DNA of 33,897 nt from Candidatus Kuenenia stuttgartensis (lineage in GTDB: Bacteria; Planctomycetota; Planctomycetia; Pirellulales; UBA1268): the NCBI GenBank assembly GCA_945865325.1, contig CAMBFA010000023.1, positions 1 to 33,897 on the forward strand, written 5' to 3'. Both the position numbers and the translations under genes were made by a program. How positions within the stretch are numbered: position 1 is the first letter of the stretch; each line of letters opens with the position of its first letter. Shown piece after piece: positions 31,963 through 33,897 of this stretch. The notes under the pieces were generated by a model. The model saw only the letters and a program-made list of their open reading frames with translations. It did no database searches and had not been told where the DNA came from.

Positions 31963-33326
31963 TCCTTGGTCGGAAGGACCCGCGTGGCGAAATCGGCGAA
32001 GTGGCCCCAGTCAACGGCGGTGATGTCGTGGGGGCCGGAGCGGATGTGGTAGCCGATCGTGCCGCCGATGGGCGTGTCGACGGCGGGGAAGGTGGTGGTG
32101 CCCAGGCCCGTGCGGCCGAACAGGCCCCACACCGGACCGGCAGCGACCGCCGAGAGGAACTCACCGCGCGGATCGGCCCAGCGATCCTCGACGGCGCTCG
32201 ACACGTAAAGTGGCCGCGGTGCGGTCATCGCGAGCACGACATGCTGGTCGATCGGGAGCTCCGTCTCGCGGCCAGCGTAGGTGGCAAACGTCGGCGCGAA
32301 CCAATGGGGGAACGACGTCGTGATCCGCCGCACCGTCTCGCCGTAGTTGCGTCGCTCCAGCGCCGCCCCACCGCAGCCCGATTCATTCGAGACGACCATC
32401 GCGAAGCGCTCGTCGCCGGCGCCGGCCCACAGCGCCGTCTTCCCGAGGCGCGAGTGGCCGACGACGATCACGCGCGTGGGGTCGATCTCGGGGAGCGTCA
32501 CGAGCCAATCGAGGATCCGCGACAGCTGCCAGGCCCACGTGGAGATCGCCCCGGGCTCGTCGCCGCGCACCATCCGCGCGTCGTGGACGACGTAACCGAG
32601 CGAGGGGAGGGCACTGGCCTTGCGGCCATCGGCATGGTCGGGGAAGACGTCGCCGCAGGAGGCGGTCGCGGTGGCATAGCCGCGGTCGTGGAGGAGCTTG
32701 ACCGGCCAGCGGCTGGCGAGTGTGCCGCGCGACGAGGCCTTGGCGCGGTTGTCGTCGACGCCGGTGTCCTTGCCGTTGGGCACCCAGCCCGATGGGATGC
32801 GGACGGCCGGATCGGCCGACTCGGCATGGTTACCCCCGAAATTGAGATGGAGAAACGTCGGCAGGCGCTCAGGAGCGTCGCCGCGGGACGGCGACGGAAG
32901 CTCGGGCGTGTCGCCGCGGGACGGCGACGGAAGATAGAGCAAGACCTCCGTCACCGGCGCGTCGGGACCGTGGCCGAGCCGGAGGCGGGCCTGGATGCGC
33001 GTCGCGCCGTCGGGGCCAGGGCCACGCTCGACGTCCTCGGCCGTCACCGGCACCGCCGGCAGCAGCCGGCCGTACTCGGTCGATTCGAGAAGCCCAAGCC
33101 AGCGCGGCCGGGCCACCGTCAGCCACGCCTCCTGAGACGTGATGGCCTCGCCATCGGGGCCATCTCCCTCGGGGATTATGAGGAGATCGGGAAGGGTGTA
33201 CTCCCGGACGGCAGCCTCGTCGTAATTAAACTCCTCCTTCGGGGCCTGGGCGGAGGCGTCGAGCGTCATAGTGGCGGCCAGAGGCAGGGAGAGGATGGTG
33301 GCGACGAGAGGGGTACGGAGGCGCAT
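31953..33326 (-). CDS. CE15-like glucuronoyl esterase (acetyl xylan esterase-like)
   Basis: 457 residues from the ATG at 33324-33326 with GGAG eight bases upstream; the open frame before it is low-complexity. Signal peptide: TPLVATILSLPLAATMTLDASAQA. The alpha/beta-hydrolase nucleophile is Ser292 in VVGHSRLGKTALWAG, the bacterial CE15 form. SNESGCGGAALERRNYGE and MTAPRPLYVSSAVEDRWADP match the family, and the catalytic His is probably in VDWGHFADFA. CE15 enzymes cut ester bonds between glucuronoxylan and lignin in studied cases; in planctomycetes an algal or other uronic ester is as likely. Residues about 131-155 contain an 11-residue tandem duplication in a loop. Stop codon lies in the shared stem-loop. 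Confidence 0.87.
   Translation of the reverse strand: MRLRTPLVATILSLPLAATMTLDASAQAPKEEFNYDEAAVREYTLPDLLIIPEGDGPDGEAITSQEAWLTVARPRWLGLLESTEYGRLLPAVPVTAEDVERGPGPDGATRIQARLRLGHGPDAPVTEVLLYLPSPSRGDTPELPSPSRGDAPERLPTFLHLNFGGNHAESADPAVRIPSGWVPNGKDTGVDDNRAKASSRGTLASRWPVKLLHDRGYATATASCGDVFPDHADGRKASALPSLGYVVHDARMVRGDEPGAISTWAWQLSRILDWLVTLPEIDPTRVIVVGHSRLGKTALWAGAGDERFAMVVSNESGCGGAALERRNYGETVRRITTSFPHWFAPTFATYAGRETELPIDQHVVLAMTAPRPLYVSSAVEDRWADPRGEFLSAVAAGPVWGLFGRTGLGTTTFPAVDTPIGGTIGYHIRSGPHDITAVDWGHFADFATRVLPTKEGR
32878..32933. repeat. 33-bp tandem repeat with a small palindrome, inside the CE15-like gene
   Basis: Two units start at 32878 and 32911. Each opens with TCGCCG-CGGGA-CGGCGA, an inverted repeat with a 6-bp stem and 5-base loop, followed by CGGAAG. 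The unit is in frame and adds LPSPSRGD twice to the protein. Confidence 0.85.
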
Positions 33327-33897
33327 GTTGAGGCTCCGGGGCGATGCGGTGGAGAAGCCGCCCGCACCCGTCTCTCGGGCGCGGGCGGGACGGGGAGATC
33401 GTAGCCGATCAGGGAAGGTGGGGACCGATCCCGGTGGGTGACTGGGGCCGGGCGGCGGGCTCGGGCGTGTGGTACCATCGCAGCGGTGGTGGGGGACTTC
33501 GTACGCCCTGCGCACCATTCCAGTCGCTCTCCACGAGCAAGATCGTATTCACGAGCAAGAAAGGATAGCCCGGTCAATGGCACTTCCACAAGCGTTGCCC
33601 TACTGCTGAGGGACTCGTGAGCCGGTTGCTCCCGCCTGCCGGGCTTGCCCCGGCCCAGAAAGCGGGTCCCGGGGTCGGCCACCTCCCCCCTGAAGTGTCG
33701 TTTTTCTTGCCGTCGGCGCAGAGTCTCTCCGAGTCGGGCCACCTGGCGACTTCGTGGTGACCTCGCGTCCGGCAGCGGTCAGAGGCTGTGGATGTCGATC
33801 GCGGGCAGCTCTTCTATCCGTCGATTGAAAGACGTCGCGGTCGTCATGCGCCTGGACGAGCTCGCCCCAGTCGGTCGGCGGCCCGCGAGCGGGAGAT
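33327..33897. other. Right edge with no confident gene
   Basis: These 571 bases include the promoter region of the CE15-like gene. A minus-strand open frame (33327-33742) is Arg- and Pro-rich and has no start signal or recognisable family. CACGAGCAAGA occurs twice, 18 bases apart (33532-33542 and 33550-33560). On the minus strand a frame ending in TGA at 33779-33781 (ending RRIEELPAIDIHSL) runs off the window and may be the tail of a gene outside it. On the plus strand a frame from about 33792 (MSIAGSSSIRRLKDVAVVMR) also runs off the end. I cannot choose between them. Confidence 0.4.

Noticed and set aside
32878-32933. Possible CRISPR repeat
   Set aside because: Only two units, in frame inside a gene, with 16-base spacing between palindromes and no variable spacers.
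33266-33742. A 158-codon minus-strand frame at the right edge, considered as a transposase remnant
   Set aside because: No recognisable transposase motif, no terminal inverted repeats, and its 3' part is a shadow of the CE15 signal-peptide region.

Overview
The window reads as chromosomal DNA of a high-G+C planctomycete (Planctomycetota, probably a Pirellulales-like lineage). Evidence: a Tat-exported DUF1501 protein, two exported sulfatases, a ceramidase-like hydrolase, a PQQ-like beta-propeller protein, a cyclophilin-type surface protein with a planctomycete LEPR-XLL-like N-terminus, a CE15-type esterase and a MoxR/DUF58/VWA operon. No rRNA, tRNA, CRISPR array or intact insertion sequence was seen. 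All assignments are from reading the sequence; nothing was searched against a database.

Layout. 1-830: the 3' part of a nucleotidyltransferase-like gene coupled to a small helical protein gene, then a stretch holding a gene-like fragment. 831-3200 (-): a secreted, multidomain, glycoside-hydrolase-like protein of clearly lower G+C than its surroundings. 3354-4634 (-): a kynurenine-3-monooxygenase-like FAD enzyme, preceded by what looks like the broken-off tail of a short-chain dehydrogenase. 4845-6598 (-): an FmdB-type zinc ribbon gene coupled to a ceramidase-like gene. 6733-8115 (+): a DUF1501 protein. 8155-19073 (-): one long, tightly packed operon, MoxR ATPase > DUF58 > BatD/DUF4381-like membrane protein > VWA > VWA > repeat protein with a Cys4 motif > 1,324-residue exported protein of unknown function > sulfatase. 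19305-22170 (+): three overlapping glycosyltransferase genes (GT2, GT4, GT11 fucosyltransferase-like). 22250-24665 (+): ECF-type sigma factor, membrane partner, exported PDZ protein, ending at a bidirectional terminator. 24769-26736 (-): surface cyclophilin fused to Ig/Fn3-like modules. 26987-29694 (+): sulfatase with an altered active-site motif coupled to a beta-propeller protein. 29798-31927 (+): GT-C membrane protein with TPRs. 31953-33326 (-): CE15-like esterase. 33327-33897: no confident gene.

How it fits together. Much of the content is exported or envelope machinery for making (GT cluster, GT-C protein) and breaking down (sulfatases, CE15 esterase, putative glycosidase) complex glycans. 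The most interesting unit is the eight-gene MoxR operon. Its AAA+/VWA components are the kind that elsewhere fold or metallate partner proteins. Here they are genetically tied to a giant unknown periplasm-facing protein and, by a 4-base stop/start overlap, to a sulfatase. That suggests, without proving it, a dedicated assembly system with specific clients.
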